Shown here: positions 1 through 8,711 of the stretch, piece after piece
Numbering within the stretch: position 1 is the first letter of the stretch
Layout of the letters: each line of letters begins with the position of its first letter
Assembly (NCBI RefSeq): GCF_009711345.1
Contig: NZ_SMMA01000064.1
Span: forward strand, 62,001-126,000
Length of the DNA stretch: 64,000 bases
Source: Pseudovibrio flavus
GTDB lineage: Bacteria; Pseudomonadota; Alphaproteobacteria; Rhizobiales; Stappiaceae
Direction: 5' to 3'
Made by a program: the position numbers and the translations under genes
Notes under the pieces: generated by a model
Database searches by the model: none
Told to the model about the DNA's origin: nothing
The model's input: only the letters and a program-made list of their open reading frames with translations

Positions 1-359
1 GCGGTTCCGGCGGCGCGATTGCAATTGCAACAGCAAACCACGTGGCAATGCTTGAACACGCAATCTACTCTGTGATCTCCCCAGAAGCGGGCGCATCCAT
101 TCTTTGGCGCGATAGCACCAAGGCACAGGAAGCTGCGACCAACATGAAGATCACCGCGCAGGACCTTTCCGAACTCGGCATCATTGATGAAATCATCAAG
201 GAGCCAGTTGGCGGCGCACACCGCGCCAAGGAAATCGTTGTAGATCGCGCTGGCACGACCATCGAGAACGCTCTGAAGCACTTCGCAGACATGGATGCAG
301 CAGCAATCAAGCAGCAGCGCCGTGAGAAGTTCCTGAAAATTGGTCGCCATCTGGCGTAA
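1..359 (+). CDS. accA: Acetyl-CoA carboxylase carboxyltransferase subunit alpha, C-terminal part
   Basis: This is the last ~118 codons of AccA, which with AccD forms the carboxyltransferase that moves the carboxyl group from biotin to acetyl-CoA, the first committed step of fatty acid synthesis. The gene enters from outside the window in the frame starting at base 3. The visible part carries the GSGGAIAIA glycine-rich stretch and the ISPEAGASILWRD segment of the AccA core, followed by the usual charged C-terminal helix ending in GRHLA. A strong hairpin terminator follows within 30 bases of the stop. The assignment is very safe; only the N-terminal two thirds are missing. Confidence 0.95.
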   Translation, partial: GSGGAIAIATANHVAMLEHAIYSVISPEAGASILWRDSTKAQEAATNMKITAQDLSELGIIDEIIKEPVGGAHRAKEIVVDRAGTTIENALKHFADMDAAAIKQQRREKFLKIGRHLA

Positions 360-388
360 TCAACAGAACTCGACAATTTATAGACTGG

Positions 389-424
389 AAAATGGCGTAG
401 AGGCACTTTCTACGCCATTTTTTA
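389..424 (+). terminator. Intrinsic terminator of accA
   Basis: A perfect 13-base-pair stem (389-401 with 409-421) around a 7-base loop runs into a T tract, 29 bases after the accA stop codon. Confidence 0.9.
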
Positions 425-592
425 TTATCTAAACTTCAAGGCATCTACGGCTTTTGAGCAGTCAAACCTTTGTGGAATAGGCTGGGATAAGCTGAACCGG
501 TAAGGAGGGATCAACCTTTCTACCGCTAGTCTACCATCAACGGAGTGGCGACGGGCGTTCCACTTCTTGGTGCTGTTTTCGGGTTCTGCTTT

Positions 593-1750
593 ATGCTGTC
601 AAACATCCTCTCCGGCTTAAAACAAGTCACAAAACCACTTTCGATGGCGGCAATTGCGCTAACGCTGGTGGCTTGTCAGGGTGCTGACTTTGCAGATGAG
701 AAGCACCGCAAACCCGTAAGCAAAAAAGTTCAGCGCAAAATCGAAACCTCAGACATGGCTTTAAAGGCCCCGATTTTCATTCGCATCTTCAAGGAAGAAA
801 GCGAGTTGGAAGTCTGGAAGCAGACCAAATCCGGTCAATACGCACTGCTGGAAACCTACGAGATCTGTAAATGGTCTGGCAAACTGGGGCCGAAGTTCAA
901 AGAAGGCGACCGACAAGCGCCTGAAGGGTTTTATTTCGTAACTCCGGGGCGCATGAACCCGAATTCCGACTATTATCTCTCCTTCAACCTCGGCTTTCCG
1001 AACCGCTATGACCGCGCCCACGACCGCACAGGTACGCATCTGATGGTTCACGGAGCGTGTTCTTCTGCCGGTTGCTATGCGATGACCGATGACAGCATTT
1101 CCGACATTTACGCCCTCGCCCGCGATAGCTTCATGGGTGGTCAGCGCGAGTTTCAGGTGCACGCCTTCCCGTTCCGCATGACCGGCGAAAACATGGCCCG
1201 TCATGCTGAGAATGAACACTTCGAGTTCTGGGAGATGTTGAAGGAAGGTTACGACCACTTCGCCGTCACCAAACAGCCACCTAAAATCGATGTTTGTGAC
1301 CGCCGCTATGTGTTTAACGCCGAGCCGACAATCAGAGGCGCACAGTTCAGCTCCCGCAATCGCTGCCCAGATTATTCTATTCCACAGTCGATTTCCGTCG
1401 CTCTGGCTAAAAAACAGGCGGAAGATCAAAAGAACTTCGAGGAATTCCAGATCGCGGCTGAGAAAAGCAGGCAGCGTCAGGAACAGCTTGCAGCGTTCTT
1501 TGGTACCAATGCAGCTGACAAAGGCGGCCCAGCACAAACCACAGCGGAAACAGTGGCAGAAGCTGCACCTGCAAACACCCCAAGCCAGAGCCAGCTAGCC
1601 CTGACGCCGGAAACAAAACCGGAAGAAGCTCCAAAGACCGAGAAGGACCGCGCCTTTGGTTATTTCTCCAAAATTTTCCCGATCGGTCAAAAGGAAGAAG
1701 CTGTGGCGATCGTGGACGAGAACATTCCGCTGCCAATCAGCAAGCCATAG
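593..1750 (+). CDS. YafK-type L,D-transpeptidase / peptidoglycan hydrolase lipoprotein
   Basis: This is a YkuD-domain protein of the YafK/DpaA branch (COG3034). The active-site motif HGACSSAGCYAM is complete, with His153 and catalytic Cys161 in the 385-residue version. Family members form or cleave peptidoglycan cross-links or protein-to-peptidoglycan links. E. coli DpaA detaches Braun lipoprotein, but which reaction applies here cannot be told. I start at ATG 593, because the N-terminus is then a signal sequence ending in the lipobox LVAC, so a lipid-anchored periplasmic protein is likely. The frame stays open up to GTG 545. The last ~120 residues are Glu/Gln/Pro/Ala-rich, probably disordered or coiled. 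No neighbour obviously belongs to the same operon. Confidence 0.85.
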   Translation: MLSNILSGLKQVTKPLSMAAIALTLVACQGADFADEKHRKPVSKKVQRKIETSDMALKAPIFIRIFKEESELEVWKQTKSGQYALLETYEICKWSGKLGPKFKEGDRQAPEGFYFVTPGRMNPNSDYYLSFNLGFPNRYDRAHDRTGTHLMVHGACSSAGCYAMTDDSISDIYALARDSFMGGQREFQVHAFPFRMTGENMARHAENEHFEFWEMLKEGYDHFAVTKQPPKIDVCDRRYVFNAEPTIRGAQFSSRNRCPDYSIPQSISVALAKKQAEDQKNFEEFQIAAEKSRQRQEQLAAFFGTNAADKGGPAQTTAETVAEAAPANTPSQSQLALTPETKPEEAPKTEKDRAFGYFSKIFPIGQKEEAVAIVDENIPLPISKP

Positions 1751-1786
1751 TCGGCACCTGCCCGCTGCTAGCTGTTTAGAATAAAC

Positions 1787-2527
1787 CTAGGCCCAAATCG
1801 CCATTCGCAGACCGTTACTGTCGCGCTCATAGTTCGCGGGAAACGGCTGCGCCTGCCCTAGCAGCAAACGCTCGGCAATAACGGCGTTGACCGCCGCATC
1901 AATCAAATCGTCGCGCGCCGCGCCTTTTGACGCTTTCTGGTCAAGGAAGTGTGCCGAGTAGCCATAATTGCACAGCAGATCACGGCGCACATCCAGCCCT
2001 GCTCCGCTTGGCTGGCCCTTCACCCGCTTCGGCGCAACTATCGGTTCCTCACCATTCAGCCGCCAAAACGCCACTTCCGGATGCACCTCAAAAATACAGC
2101 TTTCCAACTCTGGCGACATGGCAGCATCAAGCTCACGGATTTTGGGGAAGATATTGAACGCCTGCTTGGAAACCTTTTTTGGCGGCGCAGAAGTCGCTTG
2201 CGCCACTTTACACGCTTCCCAATAGTCTTCGGCGTATACGGCAGCGCGTGAGGGAATGGAGAACACCGTCGATTGGCGCATACCGAGCAAAGGCCGAACC
2301 GCCTTTTCCGGTCCTCGCCCATTTTGACCGATGTGATCAGGCAGACCGATAGGCATATCAATGGCGATGCGCTGAAGTTGCGGCCAGCGGGTCAGTATTT
2401 CGGAAAAAGAGCCAACCAGATGGGCTTCATGGGTGTAAGGCGTACCAAGGTGGCGAATTATAACCATCCAGCCACCAGCAGCGCCATCAACCCCTGCAAC
2501 ACACAGTTCATTCTGCACTTCACTCAT
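1787..2527 (-). CDS. DUF429 family protein (predicted RNase H-fold nuclease)
   Basis: This 246-residue cytosolic protein matches the DUF429 family, whose members are predicted, not shown, to be RNase H-fold nucleases. Visible family motifs are GVDGAAGGW near the N-terminus, IDMPIGLP around residue 57, HPEVAFW near 149 and DDLIDAAVNA near 205. These acidic positions could form the metal site of the fold. A GAGGAT ribosome site lies just before the ATG. It is the last gene of a run with the pyridoxal-kinase-like gene (32 bases upstream) and ispG, so it is probably co-transcribed. Its substrate is unknown. Confidence 0.8.
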   Translation of the reverse strand: MSEVQNELCVAGVDGAAGGWMVIIRHLGTPYTHEAHLVGSFSEILTRWPQLQRIAIDMPIGLPDHIGQNGRGPEKAVRPLLGMRQSTVFSIPSRAAVYAEDYWEACKVAQATSAPPKKVSKQAFNIFPKIRELDAAMSPELESCIFEVHPEVAFWRLNGEEPIVAPKRVKGQPSGAGLDVRRDLLCNYGYSAHFLDQKASKGAARDDLIDAAVNAVIAERLLLGQAQPFPANYERDSNGLRMAIWA

Positions 2528-2559
2528 GACATCCTCACAATGAATGCATCACTGTCTGC

Positions 2560-3471
2560 TCACGCTCTGGCAGGCGCCTCGAATACGCGCCGCTCACTCA
2601 CCAGCGCCATCGGGCGAATAAGCACGTCCTGATTAGCCGGATAGAACAGCTCTTGCCGGCCCATGCGAACGGAGCGCGCGGCAAGTTCAAAGGTCGAAGC
2701 TGTTGCCCGCTTCAACGCTTCGCTCTGGGCAGTACCCGTAAGGGCGCGAGCCAAGAACAGCGCGGAGATCAAACCACGGCTGCCCTTCGGCGCATTTGGC
2801 ACTTCCGCATGTTCAATCGCAGATGAGCCGCTAAAGGCCACCAGAAGGTTGGAGAGGCTGTTTCTGCGCAAAGCCGGAGCAGATGTAACCACAACGCTTG
2901 GAACGCCTAGAAGACGCGCTGAGGCTGTGCATTCCTGTTCTGTGTCGGTACCAGCTTCTACAAGCTCGGCAAGCTCGCGGCGGTTCAGCACAGCATAATC
3001 GCTAAGCGGCAAAAGTTGTTCTTTGAATGCGCTGATAACTTCAGCCCGTGCTGGCGCCTGCTCACCATCGGTAATCGAAACATCGCATAGATACTTCGCC
3101 TCCGGGTTTAGCCGCTTGACGGTGCTTACAAGGCGGGCAACCAAGGCCGCTTGCTCGCCAGAATGGATATGGCCGGAAAGCACAGCATCCACATCGCGCA
3201 GCTTCTCGGAGGTAATCATATCCTCCGCCAAAGCAGCAAATAGCTTAGCGCTCTGTTCAAAACTATTGCCGATGCCAATGCCGCCGCTGATCGGCAACAA
3301 GGCCGTTGGCAAAAAGATAACGCTGTGCCCCAAGCGTTCCAGCGTAAACACTGCACTACGCCCACCAAGACCGCACACGGTTTGGGCGGTTAGAACCAGA
3401 ATGGTTTTCGGCTCGGGTGGTTGCTGTGGTACGGCTGGCTGCTGCGGAGCAAAGCGATCAAGCGACATCAA
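2560..3471 (-). CDS. PdxY/PdxK-like ribokinase-fold protein lacking the catalytic Asp
   Basis: The 303-residue product resembles pyridoxal kinase (PdxY): CGLGGRSA near residue 33, [13 protein letters not shown] near 95, NPEAKYLCD near 122 and the NRREL segment near 163 match family positions. Where PdxY has the anion-hole and catalytic motif GxGD, this protein reads [11 protein letters not shown], so the catalytic aspartate is absent. I checked this in the codons at 2764-2795. It also carries a Pro/Gln-rich N-terminal extension of ~20 residues. The start overlaps the 3' end of ispG by 14 bases, which implies translational coupling. Salvage of pyridoxal is therefore doubtful. It may bind a ligand without phosphorylating it. 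The family is fairly sure, the function open. Confidence 0.65.
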   Translation of the reverse strand: MMSLDRFAPQQPAVPQQPPEPKTILVLTAQTVCGLGGRSAVFTLERLGHSVIFLPTALLPISGGIGIGNSFEQSAKLFAALAEDMITSEKLRDVDAVLSGHIHSGEQAALVARLVSTVKRLNPEAKYLCDVSITDGEQAPARAEVISAFKEQLLPLSDYAVLNRRELAELVEAGTDTEQECTASARLLGVPSVVVTSAPALRRNSLSNLLVAFSGSSAIEHAEVPNAPKGSRGLISALFLARALTGTAQSEALKRATASTFELAARSVRMGRQELFYPANQDVLIRPMALVSERRVFEAPARA

Positions 3472-4747
3472 TTTCCTGCGTTTCTGTCAGGGCTGCGGAC
3501 TGCCCGTTACCATAACGCTTTTCAATATAGTCCAGAACCAGTTTCTTAAAGTCCTCGGCAATTCCCGGACCGCGAAGTGTCACGGCCCTTTCGCCGTCAA
3601 TGAACACAGGCGCAGCTGGGGTTTCGCCCGTACCCGGCAGAGAAATACCGATATCTGCGTGTTTGGATTCGCCCGGTCCATTCACGATGCAGCCCATCAC
3701 AGCCACGTTGAGCGTTTCAACGCCCGGATATTGCTCCCGCCAGACAGGCATGCTGTCGCGAATATGGTTCTGAATATCCTGCGCTAGCTCCTGAAAGACG
3801 GTGGATGTGGTGCGGCCACAGCCCGGACAAGCCGCTACAATCGGCACAAAGCTGCGGAAGCCCATGGTTTGCAGCAATTCCTGAGACACCTGCACTTCAC
3901 GGGTGCGGTCACCGCCCGGCTCCGGCGTTAGGGAAATACGGATCGTATCGCCAATACCCTGCTGCAGCAGAATACCCATGGAGGCAGAAGAGGCCACAAT
4001 GCCTTTGGTACCCATGCCAGCCTCTGTGAGGCCAAGGTGGAGCGCATAATCACAGCGCTGCGCCAGATCAACATAAACGCCGATGAGATCTTGAACCTGA
4101 GAAACCTTGGCAGACAGAATAATCTTGTCCTTGCCCATGCCCATTTCCTCGGCGCGGCGGGCAGAAAGCAAACCGGACTGGCAAATCGCCTCGCGCATCA
4201 CTTCCTGCGCGGTCAGCGGCGAGCCGTTGCTCTGGTTTTCATCCATGAGATGGGTCAGCAGCTCTTGGTCGAGAGAACCCCAGTTCACGCCAATGCGCAC
4301 CGGTTTGTCGTGGCGCATTGCGGTGTCGATGATCTGGCCGAACTGCTTGTCTTTTTTCGTTTTGAAGCCAACATTGCCCGGATTGATACGGTATTTATCC
4401 AGCGCCTCGGCGCAGGCCGGATGATCCGCAAGAAGCTTGTGGCCGATGTAGTGAAAGTCGCCAATCAGCGGCACATCAAGACCAAGGCGCAAAAGGCGCT
4501 CTTTGATATGCGGAACAGCTGCCGCAGCCTCGTCCCGATCCACGGTAATGCGCACCAATTCGGACCCTGCCCGCGCCAGCGCTGCAATCTGTGCAACGGT
4601 CGCGTCTGCATCTGCCGTATCGGTGTTGGTCATAGACTGCACAACAATCGGCGCATCCCCGCCAACGACGACACCGCCAACATTCACCGCAACACTTCTG
4701 CGGCGGGCGAGAGGAGCTGAAAGAAAGGTCTGGTTTGTGCTTGTCAT
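3458..4747 (-). CDS. ispG: 4-hydroxy-3-methylbut-2-enyl diphosphate synthase (flavodoxin)
   Basis: IspG (GcpE) reductively converts methylerythritol cyclodiphosphate to HMBPP in the MEP isoprenoid pathway, using a [4Fe-4S] cluster. The sequence has the TIM-barrel start ([13 protein letters not shown]), the alphaproteobacterial insert, and the C-terminal cluster ligands in ACPGCGRT and [11 protein letters not shown] choose ATG 4747, which gives 429 residues as in rhizobial relatives. A TTG at 4810 would add 21 Cys-rich residues without homology, and neither start has a strong ribosome site. It heads an operon with the PdxY-like gene (14-base overlap) and the DUF429 gene, and is divergent from hbdH. 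Confidence 0.95.
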   Translation of the reverse strand: MTSTNQTFLSAPLARRRSVAVNVGGVVVGGDAPIVVQSMTNTDTADADATVAQIAALARAGSELVRITVDRDEAAAAVPHIKERLLRLGLDVPLIGDFHYIGHKLLADHPACAEALDKYRINPGNVGFKTKKDKQFGQIIDTAMRHDKPVRIGVNWGSLDQELLTHLMDENQSNGSPLTAQEVMREAICQSGLLSARRAEEMGMGKDKIILSAKVSQVQDLIGVYVDLAQRCDYALHLGLTEAGMGTKGIVASSASMGILLQQGIGDTIRISLTPEPGGDRTREVQVSQELLQTMGFRSFVPIVAACPGCGRTTSTVFQELAQDIQNHIRDSMPVWREQYPGVETLNVAVMGCIVNGPGESKHADIGISLPGTGETPAAPVFIDGERAVTLRGPGIAEDFKKLVLDYIEKRYGNGQSAALTETQEIDVA

Positions 4748-4961
4748 GCTGGATCCGAAACGCGGTTCAAGTTTGCAATAGCAAGTGCCGCATGCAGCTT
4801 GCTCTGTCAACGTTTGAAAAAGAAAGAGAACACCCCGTGCCTGTCGCTGGACGGCAAGTCCCTCCCCGCCCTCTACATCGGTTTGTTTACCCTAAGTTTC
4901 AATAGGCGGCGCCCGCGCAAAGATTGCCAATCCTATCCGTTTTCACAATACCACTAATGCG

Positions 4962-4967
4962 TATAAT
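4962..4967 (+). promoter_or_regulatory. Candidate -10 element upstream of hbdH
   Basis: A perfect TATAAT lies 75 bases before the hbdH start in the divergent ispG/hbdH gap. I see no good -35 box at 16-18 bases, so an activator may be needed. A 17-base word shared with the marR promoter region begins six bases downstream (4973-4989). Confidence 0.4.
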
Positions 4968-5041
4968 CACATAAGTTTCGTCACATATATCGCTTAGGTA
5001 TGCGTCGTACCCCAATCGAGTTAGCGCAGGGCATTTCAAAA

Positions 5042-5824
5042 ATGATCAAAGATAAAGCTGCCGTTATCACCGGCTCCACCTCAGGCATCGGTCTGGCCTA
5101 CGCTCGCGCTCTGGCAGCACAGGGCGTCAACGTCATGATCAACGGCTTCGGTGATCCGGCAAAAATCGAAGCAGAGCGCCAATCAATCGAGGCCGACTTC
5201 GGCGTGACCTGCATTTATTCCAATGCAGATATGACCAAGCCGGACGAAATCGGCGCGATGATTGCCCATGCCGCAGAAACCTTTGGCTCGGTCGATATTC
5301 TCATCAACAACGCTGGCATTCAGCATGTTGAGGCTATCGAGAACTTCCCGCCGGAAAAGTGGGACGCGATTATCGCGATCAACCTGTCCTCCTCCTTCCA
5401 CACCATCCGCCACGCTATTCCGCTGATGAAGAAGGCTGGCTGGGGCCGCGTTATCAATACAGCTTCCGCACACGCGCTTGTCGCCTCCCCATTTAAGTCC
5501 GCTTATGTGGCTGCCAAGCACGGCATTGCAGGCCTGACCAAGACCGTGGCGCTGGAAGTTGCGGAAGACAACATCACCGTCAACGCCATCTGCCCGGGCT
5601 ATGTTTGGACACCGCTGGTGGAAGCGCAGATTCCCGACACTATGAAAGCGCGTGGATTGACGGAAGAAGAAGTCAAACGCGATGTTCTTCTGGCAGCACA
5701 GCCAACCAAGAAGTTCGTGACGGTTGATCAGGTCGCAGCCATGGCGATCTTCCTCTGCTCGGATGCGGCGTCCTGCATGACAGGAACTATTTTGCCAATG
5801 GACGGCGGCTGGACAGCGAAATAA
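5042..5824 (+). CDS. bdhA: 3-hydroxybutyrate dehydrogenase
   Basis: This short-chain dehydrogenase oxidises D-3-hydroxybutyrate to acetoacetate with NAD+, the entry step for using PHB breakdown products. The 260 residues show the Rossmann motif TGSTSGIG near residue 10, NNAG near 90, the catalytic Ser-Tyr-Lys (SAHALVASPFKSAYVAAKHG) and the ending MDGGWTAK typical of bacterial D-3-HB dehydrogenases. I take ATG 5042 rather than 5000, since MIKDKAAVITG matches the family N-terminus exactly. A patatin-like gene follows after 54 bases on the same strand. Assignment to 3-HB dehydrogenase rather than another SDR is strongly supported by the overall sequence. Confidence 0.9.
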   Translation: MIKDKAAVITGSTSGIGLAYARALAAQGVNVMINGFGDPAKIEAERQSIEADFGVTCIYSNADMTKPDEIGAMIAHAAETFGSVDILINNAGIQHVEAIENFPPEKWDAIIAINLSSSFHTIRHAIPLMKKAGWGRVINTASAHALVASPFKSAYVAAKHGIAGLTKTVALEVAEDNITVNAICPGYVWTPLVEAQIPDTMKARGLTEEEVKRDVLLAAQPTKKFVTVDQVAAMAIFLCSDAASCMTGTILPMDGGWTAK

Positions 5825-5878
5825 GGCGGTTTTCTTCGAAAGCGGCCTTTGCCAGATGCCAAAGGAAGGAGCTTCCGA

Positions 5879-6910
5879 ATGGCAGCAAAGCGCGTAAGAA
5901 AGCCGAAGAAGATTAGTCTGGCGTTACAAGGTGGCGGCTCACACGGAGCCTTCACTTGGGGCGTTCTGGACTGGCTGCTGGAAACCGAAGCGCTGGAGAT
6001 CGACAAAATCTCCGGCACCAGCGCTGGCGCAATGAACGCCGCCGTCTTGGCTGACGGGCTTGTTGAAGGTGGGCCAGAGGGTGCGCGCAAGGCTTTAGAG
6101 CGCTTTTGGCGTTCTGTTTCCTTGCTGGGTCAAGGTAGCCCATTCCAGCGCACGCCGCTCGACATTTATTTTGACAGTTGGAACCTCGACCACTCCCCCG
6201 TTTATGTCTCGTGGGATGTTACCTCAAGAGTTCTCTCCCCCTACCAGCTCAATCCGCTCAACATAAACCCGCTTGAAGAACTGGTGCGTGACCAGATTGA
6301 TTTTGGCCGTGTACAGACCTGCCAAGACCTTGAGGTCTATGTGGCTGCCACCAATGTGCGCACTGGCAAAATCAAAATATTCGGGCGCGAAGAGCTGACT
6401 GCAGAGGCGCTGCTTGCCTCTGCCTGCATACCAACCATCTACCAAGCCGTTGAAATTGATGGCGAAGCATATTGGGACGGTGGCTATATGGGCAACCCGC
6501 CCCTCTTCCCGCTGTTTCCCAAAGGCGGCATTACCGATGTTGTGCTTATTCAGGTTAATCCGGTAAAGCGAGAAGAGCTCCCCACCACGGCGCAGGAAAT
6601 CAGTGAACGCCTCAACGAGATCACCTTCAACTCTACGCTATTGCGCGAACTGCGCGCTATCGCCTTCGTGAGCCGCCTCATTGATGAAGGTCGCTTAAGC
6701 AACAACGACTATTCGCAGGTGCACATGCACCGCATTGAGGCCAGCGAAGATCTGATCCCCTTTGGCGCATCCTCCAAATTGAACCCGCAATGGGCTTTCC
6801 TCAAAAGGCTATTCAACATTGGCCGCGCCAGTGCTGAAAAATGGGCAGCAGAACACTTTGATGCGATCGGAGAACGCTCGTCGTTAAACCTTGAGAAAGA
6901 AATTATGTAG
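5879..6910 (+). CDS. Patatin-like phospholipase / acyl hydrolase
   Basis: This 343-residue patatin-family serine hydrolase has all catalytic parts: the oxyanion loop GGGSHG at 18-23, the nucleophile elbow GTSAG with Ser48, and the DGG with Asp200 that completes the Ser-Asp dyad. There is no signal peptide, so it is presumably cytosolic. ATG 5879 is chosen over TTG 5849 because GGAAGGAG sits seven bases before it. It lies 54 bases after the 3-hydroxybutyrate dehydrogenase gene and is likely co-transcribed. This suggests, as inference only, a role in releasing hydroxyacyl or fatty acyl groups from PHB granules or lipids. The substrate is not readable from sequence. Confidence 0.88.
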   Translation: MAAKRVRKPKKISLALQGGGSHGAFTWGVLDWLLETEALEIDKISGTSAGAMNAAVLADGLVEGGPEGARKALERFWRSVSLLGQGSPFQRTPLDIYFDSWNLDHSPVYVSWDVTSRVLSPYQLNPLNINPLEELVRDQIDFGRVQTCQDLEVYVAATNVRTGKIKIFGREELTAEALLASACIPTIYQAVEIDGEAYWDGGYMGNPPLFPLFPKGGITDVVLIQVNPVKREELPTTAQEISERLNEITFNSTLLRELRAIAFVSRLIDEGRLSNNDYSQVHMHRIEASEDLIPFGASSKLNPQWAFLKRLFNIGRASAEKWAAEHFDAIGERSSLNLEKEIM

Positions 6911-6928
6911 CGCTTTGCGCGAAATAAA

Positions 6929-6946
6929 CTGCATTTTGCAATGCAG
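6929..6946 (+). other. Small perfect hairpin after the patatin gene
   Basis: Bases 6929-6935 and 6940-6946 form a 7-base-pair stem with a 4-base loop, 19 bases after the stop codon. It has no T tract, so it is a weak terminator candidate or an mRNA 3' stabiliser. Confidence 0.35.
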
Positions 6947-7105
6947 ACATGCTTAACGCTTCCTAAAATTAACCTTGATTTTGATGCCAAGCCAAGACGA
7001 CCCGCTAGATCTTGATGGCACAGTTAATTCAGCAAGTTGGCAAGGCTCTTGCAATATGGATTGTGCGCTGATGTTGGGTAATGCGTCTTCAGCGCTCCTC
7101 AGTTT

Positions 7106-7139
7106 AAAAGGGTCAGTCGCGTATTTGACTGGCCCTTTT
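7106..7139 (-). terminator. Terminator of the YkuD gene (usable in both directions)
   Basis: A 13-base stem with one G-T pair (7106-7118 with 7127-7139) is flanked by A and T runs. It lies 24 bases past the stop of the minus-strand L,D-transpeptidase gene. Confidence 0.8.
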
Positions 7140-7162
7140 ACTTTACCCAGAGCAAATGCTCC

Positions 7163-7597
7163 TCAGCGGGAAATCATGATCCGCGAGTTGGCTGGTCCGT
7201 GCTTCTTTATCAAGCTGAATAATCTGGATGCATTGCTGGGATGCAAGCGAATGCAGCCATGCGAAGCGGGCGTTCCCAACCGCTTGATCGAGTCCGTCCC
7301 GTGAATGGCATAGCCCTTATAGAAAAACACCGAATGCGGCATGGGCGAGCCATTATATTTGCGCGAGAAATACTTGCGATGCATGCGCGTTGGCGCAAAT
7401 GTGCCAACCGGTGTTCGATAGCCCTTGCGAGCCGTTGAAACCTTCCATGTGTGACGCGGCACACCATTCACGTACACCCGCATTTTCTGTTCGGATATAT
7501 CGATTTTGGCTGTAATTTTATGGCTATAAGCAGCTGTCGGGAAAATAAGGCCGAAGAAAATCAATGCGCAAGCAGCTGCGCGAAATAAGATACGCAT
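7163..7597 (-). CDS. Small periplasmic L,D-transpeptidase (YkuD domain)
   Basis: This 144-residue ErfK/YbiS/YcfS/YnhG-type protein has a signal peptide (about residues 1-25, cut near AYS-H) and a single YkuD domain. The catalytic motif is intact: HGTD near 99-102 and SHGCIRL with Cys115. Such enzymes make 3-3 peptide cross-links in peptidoglycan or attach proteins to it. It has no LysM or peptidoglycan-binding domain. A CtrA-like TTAA-N7-TTAA sequence lies 32-46 bases upstream of the start codon, so cell-cycle control is possible. The gene stands alone between terminator 7106-7139 and the AT-rich gap at 7598-7825. Confidence 0.9.
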   Translation of the reverse strand: MRILFRAAACALIFFGLIFPTAAYSHKITAKIDISEQKMRVYVNGVPRHTWKVSTARKGYRTPVGTFAPTRMHRKYFSRKYNGSPMPHSVFFYKGYAIHGTDSIKRLGTPASHGCIRLHPSNASRLFSLIKKHGPANSRIMISR

Positions 7598-7628
7598 GTA
7601 CTAAACCCCGAAATACCAAGAATAAAAA

Positions 7629-7643
7629 TTAACTTATTATTAA
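7629..7643 (-). promoter_or_regulatory. CtrA-like TTAA-N7-TTAA site before the L,D-transpeptidase gene
   Basis: Two TTAA half-sites are spaced by exactly seven bases, the arrangement bound by the cell-cycle regulator CtrA in Alphaproteobacteria. The surroundings are AT-rich, so chance occurrence is quite possible. Confidence 0.4.
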
Positions 7644-7825
7644 AAATTTCCGGAGTCTTCCTCCCTATATTATCAGTGTAATTTTCCTCAAGGGAAACAG
7701 GGATCTAATCTCCAAAACAAAGCCCAAGAAAATTCATATAATTACCCTGCGGCAATTTTATCAAATTACATTACTGAAAAAATCGCAGCGTATGCTACGA
7801 TAAATAAAAAACGCAGGGTCCACCA

Positions 7826-8677
7826 ATGAAGATCAATAACTTATCGGGCCGTATAATCTTGCTCGCCGTGCTCACCGCGTTAGCCCTCATCATGCTTTTG
7901 ATGACAGATAAACCAGCCGACGCCGAAGAAGAGCAGCATGTTTTGCTGGACGAGTTGATCGTTAGCGGCCAGTGCGTGGGATGCAATCTGGAAATGGCCT
8001 CCATGAGGCACATCAAGGTGCGCGGCCTCAATTTGTCAGGCGCGAATTTACGCGAAGCCGACATGAAAGATGCCGACATGCCGGAAACAAACTTCCACCG
8101 CGCAGACCTCCGCCGAGCCTCCCTTGAAAAGAGCTACATGCCAGACAGCAACTTCGACCAAGCCAAGTTGCGGCAGGTAGACTTTGAAAAGTCAAACCTA
8201 GAGGGCGCTAAATTTACGGGCGTAGACCTACGTGATGCCGACCTAAAATCAGCCGATATTAAAGGTGCCGATTTTTCCAATTCGGATTTGCGTCATGCAT
8301 CGTTCAACCGCTCGAACGCAGAAACCGCTCTTTTCCGTGATTCAAACATGGCCAATGTTGTCTTTGACCGCGTCAATGCAAATGAAGCCGACTTCTCCGG
8401 CTCCAACATGGTGCAATCCGATCTGAGCAGAACTATTGCCGTTGCCGCCATTTTCAAAGACACGAACCTGTCCAAGGTCAACTTTACAAGCGCAGACCTC
8501 ACCCAAGCCAATCTGGATGGCGCAAATGTCGCCGGAGCGTTGTTTAGAAGAGCGCGGCTGGCAGGAGTAGACTTTTCCAAAGCCATTGGGGCAGACGATG
8601 CCCGCTTCATCAGCAGTTGCCGTGATGAACTGACCGTTCTACCCGAAGGCGTCGAAATGGATATGTGCGACGACTAA
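7826..8677 (+). CDS. Membrane-anchored pentapeptide-repeat protein
   Basis: The 283-residue product begins with a short cytosolic tail and one transmembrane segment (about 8-27), followed by an acidic linker and a CVGC pair (about 50-53). About 35 tandem pentapeptide repeats of the A(D/N)LXX type then run from residue ~65 to ~265 and fold as a right-handed quadrilateral beta-helix. No enzyme motif is visible. With an N-terminal anchor the helix should face the periplasm. Members of this family often act as binding scaffolds, but none of their known roles can be assigned here. A terminator shared with the convergent mipA-like gene follows directly. Confidence 0.8.
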   Translation: MKINNLSGRIILLAVLTALALIMLLMTDKPADAEEEQHVLLDELIVSGQCVGCNLEMASMRHIKVRGLNLSGANLREADMKDADMPETNFHRADLRRASLEKSYMPDSNFDQAKLRQVDFEKSNLEGAKFTGVDLRDADLKSADIKGADFSNSDLRHASFNRSNAETALFRDSNMANVVFDRVNANEADFSGSNMVQSDLSRTIAVAAIFKDTNLSKVNFTSADLTQANLDGANVAGALFRRARLAGVDFSKAIGADDARFISSCRDELTVLPEGVEMDMCDD

Positions 8678-8683
8678 AGAAAA

Positions 8684-8702
8684 AGGGCGGGATACCCGCC
8701 CT
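8684..8702. terminator. Bidirectional hairpin between convergent genes
   Basis: A perfect 8-base GC-rich stem (8684-8691 with 8695-8702) lies seven bases after the pentapeptide gene and nine bases from the end of the convergent gene. The loop is only three bases, and the A-rich side serves the minus strand. Confidence 0.65.
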
Positions 8703-8711
8703 CTCATCAAC

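Noticed and set aside
6975-7304. 109-codon plus-strand frame between the patatin and L,D-transpeptidase genes
   Set aside because: It reads through a terminator hairpin and into the coding strand of the minus-strand L,D-transpeptidase gene; no ribosome site.
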